The notes below the pieces were generated by a model. That model saw only the letters and a program-made list of their open reading frames with translations. It ran no database searches and was not told the origin of the DNA. This document shows, piece after piece, positions 10,359-22,979 of a DNA stretch of 64,000 bases (positions are counted from its first letter, which is position 1; each line of letters starts with the position of its first letter). Origin of the DNA: Iris pallida (lineage: Eukaryota; Streptophyta; Magnoliopsida; Asparagales; Iridaceae); NCBI GenBank assembly GCA_029216955.1, contig JANAVB010006999.1, positions 2,879,102 to 2,943,101 on the forward strand, read 5' to 3'. The position numbers and the translations under genes are program-made.

Positions 10359-11691
10359 GTGATGGTGCCGCGGCTGTGTTTTACGGACGGGAGGGGGCTG
10401 TACCAGAGTTGATGTCGGAGATGGGGGTGCTGGTGTGTTTCGACCATCGGGGACGATGATGGTAAGGTAGTGACGGTGATGGCGAGTTGTTAATGATGGT
10501 GTTGAGGTGGGCAATGGTGACTGGGAGTATGGCTGGGGTCCGTGGCCGGGTCTATTGTCGGGGGGTGGCCATTTGTTGGTGGTGGTGATGTCGGTAGACA
10601 GGGTATCGGGGAGATGATGATGATGATGGAGGTGGTTTGATTTGGTGGCGGGGCGATGTTGTGTCGTCGTTGGACAGGGAGGTGGCTGGAGGATGATTTA
10701 GCCGCTGTGGATGTCATAGTGGCGGTGGTTGGGATGATGGTATCGGAGACGAGGGAGTCGGAGAACGGCAGCGGGCGTAGGGTTAGATTTTATGTCATCG
10801 TGTCGAGGGCTGTCCAACACGACGCGGATAACTGTACTACTGGAATAAGATTTATGTAGACACATACACGACGCACGAGGCTTGGGTTGCGGTGGTGATG
10901 TTTGAGGAATTGATGGAAAATAATATGGATCCTCTCCTTATATAGGGGGTGGGAGCTTCAATTGGATAAGGACTGGGATTGTTTAAATCCTCATTAGATA
11001 AATCACCCTTTTAATTTAAATAATTTTAACACATATCATTTAAACTAGCAAATTCTCATATTTCGTTCAAAACTATTTTAAAATCATCGGTACAATCCAA
11101 TATCAATTTAATTCGATTTATCAAAATTTATCCAATATTAAACCAAGCGAGATTCAAAATATCTTTTTCATAATTACTAAAATATGATAATAGTAAACTT
11201 CGAAAATCACGATAATTATTTAAATATTTGGAAATACATTTTTATAAATAAATAAACTCGTTATGATTACTTTTCGAAAATCACATGGACATACACACAA
11301 TAATATATTTACGGGAAATAGTATTTTTCCAAATTATTACTTACATTTGTAGCGTAAAAAATAAGATAGCCATTTTTATATAATAACTAAAATTAATGAA
11401 GTGATGCATTTACCATTTTAAGCAATATAAAGTATTTATCATATATTATTTTAAAAACCTTATTTCTCTATATAAGAATCTGTAATAAAAGTATTTTTCA
11501 AAAGCAAATATGTACCTCACACATATTCGCACTCGACGAGCTAATACAAAAAATTTAAATTCGCACGTGACATACCATCATGAGAACATGAGCTTGCCCG
11601 TGCCATACAAATATGACAAATTAAATACCATTAATTACTTATTTATATAAAAAAATTTAAAAAAATGTAGTAGAAATTTAGGGGGTTTACA
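10359..11691 (-). mobile_element. Gypsy LTR fragment (minus), cut by CACTA
   Basis: Read on the minus strand it begins at 11691 with TGTAAACCCCCTAAATTTC. This resembles the start of the solo LTR ending at 46849 (TGTAAGCCCTCTTCCCG) and, like that LTR, it passes through an AT-rich stretch. A gene-like GC-rich part follows (10370-10860) and the sequence stops abruptly at the CACTA end. The 75-residue frame (10490-10717, minus) is His/Pro/Ser-rich and probably LTR leader, not a host gene. Confidence 0.5.
10936..10946 (-). promoter_or_regulatory. TATA box of minus-strand LTR
   Basis: The minus strand reads CCTATATAAGG, followed by a GC-rich leader. It is a good plant TATA match in the expected position inside the LTR fragment. 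Confidence 0.45.
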
Positions 11692-11696
11692 TCAGC

Positions 11697-12510
11697 TATT
11701 GATAAGAATTACCTGAACGGTGATAAATAAATTGAATTATGATATTGTTTCTAACAATGTCTTATGCAGGAAAGGTAAGTATTATAAATGTATAGGGATG
11801 GCTACACGATCGTGGGTAAGAATCTCCAAAGGGTGATAACGTATTGATTTACAATTTGTCGGCTATAAATAATATGCATGCTTTACTTCTGTCAGATATG
11901 AACTTCTAATCGACCCTAAGGCAACGAGAAAGACCAGTTTTAATAATGTTATATAACATGATTAGTTAGTGTTGTCTTCTTAGATGAGTTGGGCCCAGCA
12001 CCGCTCGCCAATACATAGATGATGTACTGACCCACGTTTGTGGACATCTTTAAATGTGCTCATGCATGAAAAATCGTTTGATCAGTGCTTGGCATCGATG
12101 AATCGGATGGGTGTACAGAAGCTCCTCTTACAAGATAATGTCTTCTGCTATACGGAAAATAATGTATGGAACAGTGTAAACTCAGTTGTACCGATGAGAT
12201 TTTAAGCCAAGTCGGTATGTTCGGTTGTAAGCCCAAGTGACAAGTATATTCAGTTGGCTATTCAAGAGCCATTGTAATCTGTTGTAAACTCTATATTCAA
12301 GTCTTGTAATCTGTTACAATTATCAATAAAGAGATATTTCTTCATAATTTGTTGTGACTTTAATTTATCTGCTTGGTTTTACTGCGCTGCCGTTATCTTC
12401 TGAGGAATATCAGGAACTGTAATAGTTTTGCCTTGTACAAGTGCAATATAGACTTGTACGACATCACATTCAGTGGCTAGTTTTTGATCCTCTGGTATCG
12501 GGGCGTGACA
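11697..12510 (+). mobile_element. 3' part of a Tekay-like gypsy LTR (plus)
   Basis: The segment ends GGGGCGTGACA at 12510, the usual end of Tekay/Del LTRs and also the end of the 5' LTR at 56257. An AATAAAG signal occurs near 12324. A degraded primer site (AGAGGTAACAA) follows. The start of the LTR is not clear. About 390 bp of leader-like sequence (12511-12897) then precedes another LTR start. Confidence 0.5.
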
Positions 12511-12897
12511 AGAGGTAACAATGGGTTTTGAATAAGAGATGGTGAAGAATTAGCTTGGATATGTTTTAGTTTAGAATATTAAGGATATCGCTTGGGAGTG
12601 TTTGCCTTAGAGTTAAGTAGCCCATGTGTGCGATGAGTAGAAGTTACCCCGTGTTTTATGATGTAGCAGCACGAAGCGCATTATGGATGAAGACATGACT
12701 TAAGTAACTGTGTTGCAAAATAGTTTGGTTATCTAAGAATGACTTAGTTCTTCAATGAAATTGACTAATGCACGGAGCGTGACTCTGATGAATAAAACGT
12801 ATAGGAAGTGTGTTCGAGTTGAGTAATAAGTGATATATTTGATGAGTGTATACTCAATAAAGTTTCGATGATGAAACATGTTCTGTATGGTGTATTA

Positions 12898-13885
12898 TGT
12901 AATGCCCTTCCCGCACAGTTCAACCAAAGGAATCGAAAAACAAAAGCGTTTGGACTTATCCATGCAATGGCTTGCTCGAAGTTCTGCTCGGTCGAGGCAA
13001 CTCCTCGCTCATGTGGGTTGCTTCGATGAATTTGCCTCAGCTTGGTCTTAACACTAATAAATGAATGTTTTTAATTGCACTGAGTAACTATGTTAATAAA
13101 AGAGACTAAATCACATAGCTAGATGGAATAATTTCGTTCTGAGTCAGATTGTATAGAACATGGAAAATGTCACTTATTGTCTAAATATCATTGCATGATA
13201 GATTAAAGTTGGCACTTGGTCCTTCGAGCCCACGACTTGGGTAAAAAAGAGACGACTTGGACAAAATAGGTCACATTTATACTAGCACATAGACTATCGA
13301 CTTGTAGTCATAGTCTAGATATTCCCACGGACGAATTGCTTATTATAGCATGCGTGCATGTCCAACGATTTCAATACGGGCCATATGGTTTATGGGACGA
13401 GTTAAGGCACCCAAAGAACACCGTTGTTCAAGTTGAGCACGTTTACGTCCCCACGATTTCAAGGCCCATCGTAGAGTATTACACAGTTTATGTGGCACAA
13501 ATTGTTCAAGTTGAACATGAGGGCTATCCGACTAGTTGTTCCTGAGTTTGAGTCAAAAGGTATGATAACATGGAAAGTTCACGCGACCTTTTTTCATCGA
13601 GGCGGTCCCCCGTTTGGGAGTCTCCAATGAAGTATGGAAAGTATAATTTATGAGCAAGGAAGAACACTGGTTTTGAGTCATATGGTGAGTTAGGTAGGCA
13701 CCATTGCATGATCATTGGACAACTTGTCGACAAAGTTTCGCATCCTCGAACGGTAACCTGGGACCACATAACCGATTCGGCCTAGGAGGAAAGCTAGGTA
13801 GCTGAGCTGGATTGTACCACTCAGTTGATTCAAGGCTTTCGACGAGGCTCGCTACCCGCATCCGATGACCTTGTCTACGCCGAAC
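12898..13885 (+). mobile_element. Gypsy LTR fragment starting TGTAATGCCC
   Basis: The start TGTAATGCCCTTCCCG follows a TTATG context also seen at the LTR start at 27348. Blocks near 13700-13790 (GACAACTTGT and CTCGGCCTAGGAGG-type) recur near 28110-28210, so this LTR and 27348-28845 belong to one family. Open frames within it are not recognisable. Confidence 0.45.
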
Positions 13886-14955
13886 AATATTTTTTTTAAA
13901 ATACAAAAAAATGCATTTTCGAAAATACAAGATTCCTTAATATTCATATCCGAAGGATAAGAATATATATTGCATGGTACACAAGAACAATAAATTGTGC
14001 TAATTTTCTAGGAATTAGGAATAGAGTTAGGGTTCAGAAACCATGGATAGTTTTGATTTAATTGTGATTAGTCAATAGTTCAACTTAGAATTCAAACATT
14101 GGGGGTTCGTGCAAAACATGAACAAATGATACAACTAAATAATAATACTGAAATTGAATATTGAAACCGTCATAAAATAATATTTTTTATAAAATACAAA
14201 AAAAAAATGAATTTTTGAAAGTACAAGATTTCGTATTATTCATATCCAAATGATAAGAATATTGCACGGTACACAAGATTTTTTTTGGGTAATTTTTAAG
14301 CGATTAGGAATAGAGTTAGGATTCAAAAATGATGGATAATCTCGACTTAATTGTGATTAATTATTAGTTCAAACTAGAATCGAACATCGCGGGTTCCTGC
14401 AAAACAACTAAATGATGCAAGAAAATAATAAAACTAAAATCGAATATTGAAACCGTCATAAAACAAAATATTTTAAAAATACAAAAAAAATGAGTTTTCG
14501 AAAATTCAAGATTCCGTGATATTCATATACGAATGATAAGTATATTGCACGGTACGCAAGAATTTTTATTTTTGGCTAAGAGATTAGGAATGGAGTTAGG
14601 GTTCAGAAACCATGGATACTCTTGACTTAATTGTGGTTAGTCATTAGTTCAAATTTGACTTCGAACATTGTGGGTTCCTGCAAACAGCAATAAATGATAC
14701 AACAAAATAATGGTACTGTAATCGAATATCGAACCGCCATAAAACAATATATATTTTTTATAAATAGAAAAAATAAATGGATTTTAGAATTAGAACATGG
14801 CGGGTTCCTGCAAACCAACAATAAGTGATACAACAAAATAATAATACTGAGATCGAATATTGAAACCGTCATAAAATAATATTTTTTTGAAAAATAAAAG
14901 ACAATGAAATTTCAAAAATACAAGATGGATAAGAATATTGCACGGTACACAAACA
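13886..14955. repeat. ~290-bp tandem repeat, about 3.7 copies
   Basis: Successive copies carry CAAGATTCC/TTCATATCCGAA, TTAGGAATAGAGTTAGGGTTCA, GGGTTCNTGCAAAAC and AACCGTCATAAAA in the same order. Landmarks fall near 13942, 14238 and 14521 (periods about 296 and 283 bp). The last copy is shortened. It is non-coding. Confidence 0.85.
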
Positions 14956-15569
14956 AATATATTTTGTGCTACATAATGTCAAATTAAATTTAACATGTTG
15001 AATTAATTTAGACTTACAAAAAAAATTAATAGAAAGAAATAGGAGTATTACTAAAAATAATAATCATAAATGTTAAGTAGTCATATGACCTTTAAACATA
15101 TTGCCAAATTGAGAAGAAAAAAAATTTGCTAATGGTGTTTACATATACTACAACATCCTCCTAAACAAAACAGAAACAAAAAAAACCCTTACTCTGGAAT
15201 TCAAACTCCAAGCAAAAAAAGAGTCTCTCCAATTTTTTTTTCAACAAGAACGAGAGAAGGTTCTCAGAAGTCCAAAATGAAGTTACGGAGAATCTTCTTC
15301 CCTCGGGTTCCGGGGTCAGCCCACCAGGGGAGAAACACCTCTGGTTGGTGGCAGAAGGGTCGATCAAATGTTTTCCAAGCATAGAGCAGTGGAGATGGAG
15401 TACCATCCACCACCGATGAACCCGATCGAGCACAAGTTTTTCAATGGAAGGATGACACTCTACGTGTCCTCTTTGAACCTGGATAGCACAGCAGACAAGG
15501 TTCATCAGTTGGAAGTGCCAAAGATGGAACAACAGGCTCAAGCACTGGTTCACTGAACATTACTACCTG
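14956..15569. other. Non-coding or unresolved upstream stretch
   Basis: 14956-15240 is AT-rich with nothing recognisable. 15260-15569 has higher GC and codon-like composition. It holds a 62-codon plus-strand frame (15368-15556) and a long minus-strand frame (15161-15553), neither recognisable. In the frame of the gene that follows, the upstream codons are open back to a TGA at 15474, so the true start of that gene could be earlier or in a missing exon. Confidence 0.4.
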
Positions 15570-16448
15570 ATGTCAGACCTGGTGCTAGCAGGGTTGTTCT
15601 TCTCGGAGCGTTGTTGCAGTGATGCCGACTATGGATATGGTAGGGAAGAAGCTGAGGTTGTAAAAAGATACAAACACCAAGGAGAAGGAGGAGTAGGACA
15701 GACCACTTCGGAAACTAAGTGGTGGTATGTTCATCCTTGCCAGAGCTGCGACAAAGAACACATATACAAAATGTACCGTGAAGTCTTCGACGAGAACGGC
15801 GACCTCGTGGAACACTATTGTCGGGACGACAGCCTCGACAACGACGGTTGGCGGGCGGTTGAAGGGTGTCGGCGCGAGGACAATGGTTATTTCCCAACTC
15901 TGGTTGACATCATTATTCAATGTATCGCTACAGCTGAATGTCATAACATCGAGGGTGATCATGAGGGTGGAGGTTTGTACAATTATTTATTTATTTAGTA
16001 ATCTGCATGCATGGGTGGTCTTATTTAAATTTGATTAATATGCAGTGTCTAAAGAACCAGGTGGCAGTAGTGCCACTACAAATGACCAGCGACTGTCAGA
16101 AAGTTTCACCGACGAGGGTGGCGTGGGAAGCATATCAACTGATCAACCAGCAAGGGTCGATGATCTTAGTGGTAGGATGGACGGTGACGCTGGCGCGCGT
16201 TGCACTACTGGTCATGATCAAGCCGGAGGTATCCATATATCTTGTATATTTATTTGATTGGTCACCTGTCTGCGTGCTTATTTTAGCTAATTAAATTTTG
16301 AATTTGTTGTGCAGGTTCTGGTTCTGGTATGAGTGCTAGCGATGTTGGTGGTGAACTGCATCGTCGTCGTCACCTTCGGTGGAGCATGTTCATGCTAGTC
16401 GTGCCTGCTGTGGGCGTGTTGCTGTTCTTGGGAACAAAGGACTGCTAA
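15570..16448 (+). CDS. Unrecognised three-exon gene with C-terminal membrane anchor
   Basis: I do not recognise this protein. Exons 15570-15972, 16046-16228 and 16315-16448 join in frame with GT/AG borders (introns 73 and 86 bp; both introns split a codon after its first base), giving 239 residues. Exon 1 is rich in Cys, Trp, Tyr and acidic residues, with a segment reading KWWYVHPCQSCDKEHIYKMY. Exon 2 is Ser/Gly/Asp-rich and likely disordered. Exon 3 ends with an Arg/His-rich stretch (HRRRHLRW) followed by a single hydrophobic segment (MFMLVVPAVGVLLFLG) and KDC before TAA, like a tail-anchored protein. The preserved splicing argues for a real or recent gene. It could still be transposon cargo. 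The start is uncertain. Confidence 0.42.
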
Positions 16449-16741
16449 AGGAAAGAGGGTCTAGCAAGAGGGGTTAACTCCTAGACAAAGATTTTGAGCG
16501 CCTATTAATTCCATTTCCACCAGAAGTATTAATCCTTTACTACATAGACATAGACATAGACTAGTACCACATTAATTGTTTTTGCTTAAGAAACTCAAGT
16601 ATGTGGACACATGATATTTATGCTTCTATGTAGTATACACATGATATGAGATCCTAGAAAGCATTTATGTTGGTCAATAGCGTTAACCTTTAGTATTCGT
16701 CATTAGACTTAATGGAATATTTTATCTATTTAGCAAATATT

Positions 16742-17460
16742 TGTTAGAGTAGTTGGAGTTCCCAACCTATGTGTTAAACACTCGGATATTTCTATATATA
16801 ATAGGAATATATATAGTTGGATTGGATATTCCTACATTTAGTAGTAATATTCCAATGAAGTTGGATTGGATATTTCTATATATAGTAGAAATATCTCAAT
16901 GGAGTTGGGTTGTGTATTTCTATATATAATAGGAATACATTAACGGTTTAGATTAAATATTCCTATAATAGGAATACCTCAGTTGTTCATGTTAGTTGTA
17001 GTTGGTTTGAGGTTATATATATTAGGTGTTTTCTCAGTCTAAAATATATCTTTCAAAAAATATTACAAAAGTAGGTAATAGTGCTTTACAACATTGGAGA
17101 GAGAAAGAGGGGATTGACGGATACATCGAAGAGAAGATCGTTTCGAAAAATTCTTTCTCGTCATCTTCGTTCTTCATGTGCTTGTAAATCGTGTTTTATT
17201 TTTCAAGGAGGTGAGGTGATCCGTTTGGATCGGTGATAAGCTTGTTAGGAGTCGGTATATTTATTATTCCAATAGTGGAGGCTTTTCAGGGGTGGACTCC
17301 GATCGCCCCGTGGTTTTTCTTGTAAGGATTTTCCACGTCAAAATTTTTTTGTGTCTGCGTTTATCTTTCTCTGTGATTTTGGCGTTTGATTTTTGTGTAC
17401 TTTTCTTCGGTTCTCTCGTAGCCTCTTTGGTTTGAGTTCCCTTAAAGACTAGAGTTGAAG
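16742..17460 (+). mobile_element. Copia LTR remnant, same family as 50102 LTR
   Basis: It begins TGTTAGAGTAGTTGGAGTTCCC, with AACCTATGTG following, matching the start of the LTR at 50102. Near its end it repeats the same block (GGACTCCGATCG, TTTTCCACGTCAAAA, CGGTTCTCTCGTAG) found at 50680-50790. Internal TATATATAGTAGGAATAT repeats of 50-60 bp lie at 16780-16985. No primer site follows, so it is a solo or truncated copy. Confidence 0.65.
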
Positions 17461-18235
17461 AAAATAAACATTTCAAAGGACATGAGAAAATGTAGGAACA
17501 AGTAAACTAGTAGCAAAGACAAAAAAAATTGGATATTTAGTAATAGCAGCTAACATATATAATAGTTAAAGTTGGGGTTTAAGTCTCCAAATTAATGTTC
17601 GACGCTAGTGTTAGGATCTTAAAAAAAATTTCATGAAGACTGGTGAACAGTAATTTTAAGACCCAAGCAATTAACGTTTGTGTGAGAGCACATGCACAAT
17701 GGGATGGTTATTTGTGTGAGAGCATCACATTTTATCATTTAAAAATATTATTATAATTAGTTAAAAATCATGCAAACCAAGAACTGATTCAACTATCTTT
17801 AAATTACATTTCAGAAATTAAGTAACATTTTCATCTCTTTAGTTAATTACTGCAATCACGAATTACTCGTAGCATCCAACCGTTTACCTCTTTTGTCTTT
17901 TACCTTTCAAAAATGATTCATATATCGAAAGAAAACCAGAAAAGGAATTTTATTGAAATGTATTTTTAGTGACTAATCGAAATTACCTTCCAAGATTCTT
18001 CTATTTTTGCTACTAAAAAAGGGAGACGACAATTAGGAAGGAATTCAAATCCGGTGTGGCACAACCTAATTATCAATTTTCAATTTAATTTCTAATATAA
18101 CCACTCCTTATTTTTCATCTATAAAAATAGTAAAAAAAATTTCCTTTATACTGATATATATATTATACTAGTAAATGCACGTGCTTTGTACGTGTGATAA
18201 CGTATAATAAAAATAATATCCAATTATAGTCAAAT
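17461..18235. other. AT-rich stretch, nothing recognised
   Basis: There is no open frame of note and no terminal repeat. The TACTAGTAAATGCACGTGC motif near 18170 resembles an element end but has no partner here. Confidence 0.4.
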
Positions 18236-18420
18236 ATTTTTTCTAGCTCATGTGGTTAAGGCAGAAGGTTTTCTTCTTGTTTGATTGAGTTTCAATTCCC
18301 CATTTTGAATATATATAACAAATTTTAAACTTTTTTCAACATTTTTTTACATAATTTAATTTTTTAAAAAGAAAAATGGTTGATGATATACACGACATAG
18401 ATTGCTCAAACTTGAGCCGT
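18236..18420 (+). mobile_element. SINE-like tRNA-derived sequence
   Basis: TAGCTCATGTGGTTAAGGC (about 18244-18262) resembles a polymerase III A box. GAGTTTCAATTCCCC (about 18285-18300) resembles the B box at the proper spacing, as in plant tRNA-derived SINEs. A T-rich tail follows. No target duplication was found. Confidence 0.42.
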
Positions 18421-18779
18421 TTTGAAACCCTTTATTCTAGATATGAAAATAGAAGATTGTAAATGGCTGCCACGTTTCCATAAAGTAATAAATCTCACCT
18501 TCTTGGCTCAAAGTCCTCGTCATATGTCATAACCTTTAGTAGGTATGAAATAAAATTCAGGATCTTACGTGTTTACAATTTCTAATTACATTTACATCAA
18601 AATATAAAACTAATATTTAACTACGTTCGGTAGAGTGATACTTAATTTCATTTTTTTCAATTTTAGTTTTGATCTGATTTTATATAATTAGTTTTATTAG
18701 GATTGACTCGAGTATATTTAAAAGGATTGAATTTATCTAAGTTCTATATAGATTATGATTTGTTTATGAGTATTTCAGA

Positions 18780-19119
18780 AAGTATTGGATGACTATGATT
18801 TATTTAAAGTTTGAATTTTTAGGCTATAAATATGGGTGTTCCATTTGTGAAAATATATTATAGAGAAGAAGATTAGAGTTTTTGATTTTTGATTTTTGGT
18901 ATGGGTTAGGAGATATTGTAATTTTCTTGTGATAATTAATGATTTTTTGGGTTTGGGTGCTAACTAATTTTTTTATTTTGTTTCTATTGTTGTAACTTTT
19001 ATTAATGTAATAAATTGGTATCAAAGCTAAGATTTGAGATTTGATGTGATGATCGTTCGACAATGAAGAGCGATGTGAAAAAGATGACAACAATATGTCT
19101 TGAGGTCTTGATGACGAAG
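18780..19119 (+). mobile_element. Small LTR end with primer site, truncated element
   Basis: TTGGTATCAAAGC at 19014-19026 is a near match to the initiator-Met primer site. The sequence before it has LTR features, including CTATAAATATGGG at 18823-18835. Only about 90 bp of leader remains before a minus-strand copia LTR begins at 19120. The LTR left edge is not resolved. Confidence 0.4.
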
Positions 19120-19482
19120 TGTTGGAAACGAAATGCAGAAACCGTTCTCCTAAAACAAGAAGCCTACGAGAGAACTGAGCAACAACAAAGCACAAACACA
19201 AAACGCCAAAACCAGAAAGAACCAAATTGCAAACACAAAAAATTTTGACGTGGAAAATTCTTACGAAAAATACCACAGGATGGTCGGAATCCAACCCTGA
19301 AAAGCCTGCACTAATGTAATAGAATATATATTACACACTTTACAAGATCCTCACTGATCCAACGTGGATCACCATAACTCTTTCGAATAAAAAAAAAATC
19401 ACGGACACATGAAGAACAAAGATGACGAGAAATAGAATTACCCGAAATAATCCGCTCTTTGAAAACACCGTAGATCTCTCAT
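19120..19482 (-). mobile_element. Copia LTR (minus), 3' part, interrupted
   Basis: Read on the minus strand this matches the end of the 50102-family LTR, including the stretch encoding MDSDHPVVFFVRIFHVK, which parallels the one near 50671, and closing near 19120 with CCAACA. The rest of the LTR continues at 26761-27198 on the other side of an inserted copia element. The 156-residue minus-strand frame is LTR sequence, not a gene. Confidence 0.75.
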
Positions 19483-19958
19483 TGTTGGAATTATTCAATA
19501 ATTAAGGGGCCACACATGTAAAATTAATTGTGTTTAGGCTATCTAAATAATTAAGCTAAATTAGAGTGGTCTATTTGGAAATTGGCTTAAGGGTATAATT
19601 GTCATGGAATTAATGTGTAGATACCGGATATAATTCTAATTTGATGATGGGCCAAATTAGAAATGTCAAAACATATAAATATATGTGTTCATTAGGGTTA
19701 TGGCCCCCAACATATACGGCCAGCAAAAGAGAGGTTTTCTCTTTTTCTCTTCTGCATCCCCATTAACATAAAGATAGGGACAAAGGATTCGGATGCTTCA
19801 TTGTCATTAAGGGTCGTAGCAAGTTGGAAGATCGAACCCAATAAAGAGACGTTTGCTTCAAGATCCATCAAGTCTAGCAATGGATTCAGGTACGCTTCTG
19901 CAATTTAATTTATGTTCTTCATCTCATGAATCGATATGGCATAATAAAATTTTAAACA
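19483..19958 (+). repeat. 5' LTR of copia 19483
   Basis: This copy is 476 bp and TG...CA bounded. It differs from the 3' copy (26284-26755) by scattered substitutions and a few small indels. Confidence 0.9.
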
Positions 19959-19960
19959 AG

Positions 19961-19973
19961 TGGTATCAGAGCC
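19961..19973 (+). other. Primer binding site (tRNA-Met initiator)
   Basis: TGGTATCAGAGCC begins two bases after the 5' LTR, as usual for plant copia elements. Confidence 0.9.
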
Positions 19974-21830
19974 TTCCTGTTTGATTTATGAGGTTGAAGT
20001 TTCAGAATCAATTTTTTGTTATTGTTCAGAAATCATAGATCCTTCATTCTAATTTTAATTTAGGATTCCAATGGTTCATAAAATATTATTTATGATACAC
20101 GAATATTAGATCTACAGTTTCTCAATAACTGATTTCTTGATACACGAATAAAATTTTGTTCCGGCCAGATCATGCTGGACATATATCCAAACGATACATC
20201 CATAATTAATGGACTAGGATGGCACTTATGTTTGTGTTGTTTGATCAAAATTGTTGGCAGTACTACACATGGTGGGTTATAATTTATGGTGGAATATAAT
20301 TTATATATTTCCTTAGTATTGTACTAGATGGCTAAATAAAGAGAACAATTATTGGGATCTTGTATTCTACTTCTGAGTTGTTTCCGTACATAAACAACTG
20401 TTCCAACATATTTGCACATCATAATTTATTTATTTTATTTTTTGCATACATGGTTCTCCATTGCTTACAAGTACATTGATTTGCTGTCAATCCTTCGTTG
20501 ATTTGATCGCCATATTAAGAAAATCTTGATAGAATTCATAATTTATATACAATAATGATCTCTCACTTCATGCTTAAATATTAGATATGGACGCATGTGA
20601 TAATGACCGTAGAAATTATCCATTATATTAAATATGCATGAATATGCTTATTGCTGGACATGTGATAATATGGAATGTCGGTAAGATTCCAATTACTCAT
20701 GCTGATAGATATTTGGTGTTACTCAATTTAGAGTGTTTTCTAATCTAAGTTGATCATTGGAGGACAAATTGGAATCAAATATAGACAATTTTATGTTTGG
20801 CATAAATTTAGTTTCCAATAAATTTATGTTCTAAGTCATATATTTGATGTAATATATTGACGTATATATCTTCAGCAGATTATTTTAATATAATCTTTAT
20901 GGGTTATATGAAGCAATCTATTGGTCCATATCTTCAGTAAAATATTATGTGAATTTTATTATGTTGACAATGCTCAGTTTAGTCAAATTATGAATATTTG
21001 TTTGAATCATGTAAAGAGATTCACATGCTTATGATTATCTTATTTGAGTTGTAATATTTTAATTATGCATGTACATAAAGTTTTGGACATGTTTCGGTTT
21101 TGTAAAATTTAGTCAACATTCAAATTTTTTTTTGGTGCCGTTTGTGACTAGCAATAGTTGTCTAATATTCTAAATAGACCCATTGAAACAAGATGTCGCC
21201 AAAGTGACCTCTCTTGCGTAGATAGTCTATGAGGGATGTTAGATGTTTGTGTGTGTAAATTCATGTGAGTATTAGCCGGCCCAAAGGAAGGTTAATACTT
21301 GGCCGAATTGCACACATACTTGTGGTGATAAATGTATGACAATTATACGGTTACATGTGAATAATAGCCCGATCCAAAGATAGGCTTATTATTTGACATA
21401 ATTTATTGTCAACGTTTGATCATTACACCTAGAATGCCACTCGCAGTTAATATCACTGTCCAAAGACTTGATATTAATAATGTACTAGGTATCTTGAGAT
21501 GGGGTTCACCATTATTTGAATTTGTTTGACTATATTTTACGTTTTGATTATTTGTTAGAGCATGTTTGTTTTTTGTTGCTTTGTTCTCTTTACAGTTAAT
21601 GTTGTTAAAATATCTGCCAATAAGATTTTAATTTTTATATTTAATGGGATAAACTTTAAGGGTAAAAAAAAATAAATACAGTAGCTGCTAAGGGTCCAGA
21701 TCAAAAGAAACAACAATATAAAACTAAGGGTTGTTCTTTTGTGATAAGACATGACACATAAAGAAAAAATGTACAAAGTACCACACATGGCGTATAAAGA
21801 AAAGTATATTTATAAATTTGATCTGTTCTG
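19974..21830 (+). other. Leader and lost gag region of copia 19483
   Basis: This is AT-rich sequence with no recognisable gag. Blocks near 21260-21400 (AGTATTAGCCGGCCCAAAGG and a diverged second copy) are internal duplications. Gag appears to be deleted or decayed beyond recognition. Confidence 0.45.
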
Positions 21831-21834
21831 AGGT

Positions 21835-22900
21835 TAATTTAGATTTAGTACCAAGAAACTCATGGTAGTTAGATTCTGGAGGGACTACCCACACTAATGT
21901 TCTAGGCAAGGTTGCCTGAGTTACCAAAAGTCAATTGATGGTGAAAGATACATCTATGTGGATGACGACAATTCGGTAGAAGTGAAAGCAATAGGACATT
22001 TTAGGTTATTTTTAGGAACCGATTATCATTTGGATTTGATAGACACTTTTATTGTACCGTCTTTTAGATGAAATTCAGTTTCAGTTTCCTTAATAGAAAA
22101 ATTTGGTTATCATTATTTATTTGGAAACAATAAGTTTAGTCTATCTTTAAATTTAAATATTATTGGTAACGGTTCCCTTAAGGTTTATGATAACCTATAT
22201 TCAGTTGAAACTATTGCATCTTATAATGAAACCTTGCAAGTGAAGTCATGTGGTACTAAACGCAAAATTAACAATATATATATTTTTAGCCTCGTTATGA
22301 CATAAGCATTAGGTTACTTCTCTAGAAATACAGTTGAACGATTTGTGTCTGATGAGATTTGGATTCCATTGACTTTATAGACTTTAATGTTTATATTAAA
22401 TGTGTAATGGGAAGACAGACCAAAGTTAAATTATAAGCAGCTACTTTATTGGTTATGCTACAGATCAAGGGGTTGATAATTATACAATCCCACACTAAGA
22501 AAAAAAAAATTGAGACGAGAAGTGTAATATTTTTTGAGGATGTTGAGTTTGGAGGAGAAATAAAGTCCAGACCCTTGTCTTTTAGAAGGAATCAATTACG
22601 ATTTCTACTATCACTTTTGACGATGTACAGGATTCTATACCTGTCATAATCAAGAAGTGAATTCGGAGTCTTAATAAGACAATGTCGAATTACCTCTTTA
22701 AGTCGTTGTTGAGATACCTTAACAACGACAACGTAGCGGCACCCATTCAAGATAAGATAATTATTACTAAGGAAGAAACTCAACAACCTCAAGAACCGGT
22801 AATATTAAGATGGTCCACCAGAGAAAGGAGAAATATAATTTTGGATAATATTGTCATATTTCTCTAGGAACGTGAGAAAGACTGTGGATACTGGAAGATG
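21835..22900 (+). pseudogene. Copia protease / pre-integrase remnant
   Basis: Fragments in several frames recall the copia region around the Asp protease and the GAG-pre-integrase domain: a degraded DSGG-like start near 21870, a D-G-x-x-V-E-V-K-A-I-G-H-F stretch near 21960-22000, and an F-x-x-N-L-V-S-V-like stretch near 22075-22100. Stops and shifts occur every few dozen bases. The integrase core is not recognisable. Confidence 0.55.
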
Positions 22901-22979
22901 ATCTAATCAACTTCCATCAGGCCATAAAAAGTTTCAGTTCTCAAAGTGGATTGATACAATAAATAAGGAGTATAAGTTC

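Noticed and set aside
10490..10717. Possible 5' exon of a host gene on the minus strand, with TATA box
   Set aside because: The stretch joins a sequence starting like a gypsy LTR (11691) and the peptide is low-complexity His/Pro/Ser. LTR leader is the simpler reading.
15585..15962. 125-residue minus-strand frame opposite exon 1 of the 15.57-kb gene
   Set aside because: It is the shadow of the plus-strand exon. The plus strand has consistent splice sites and phase, the minus strand none.
18824..19294. 156-residue minus-strand open frame
   Set aside because: It spans the end of an inverted copia LTR and a different element. The same peptide start recurs at 50671 in the intact LTR, so it is LTR sequence.
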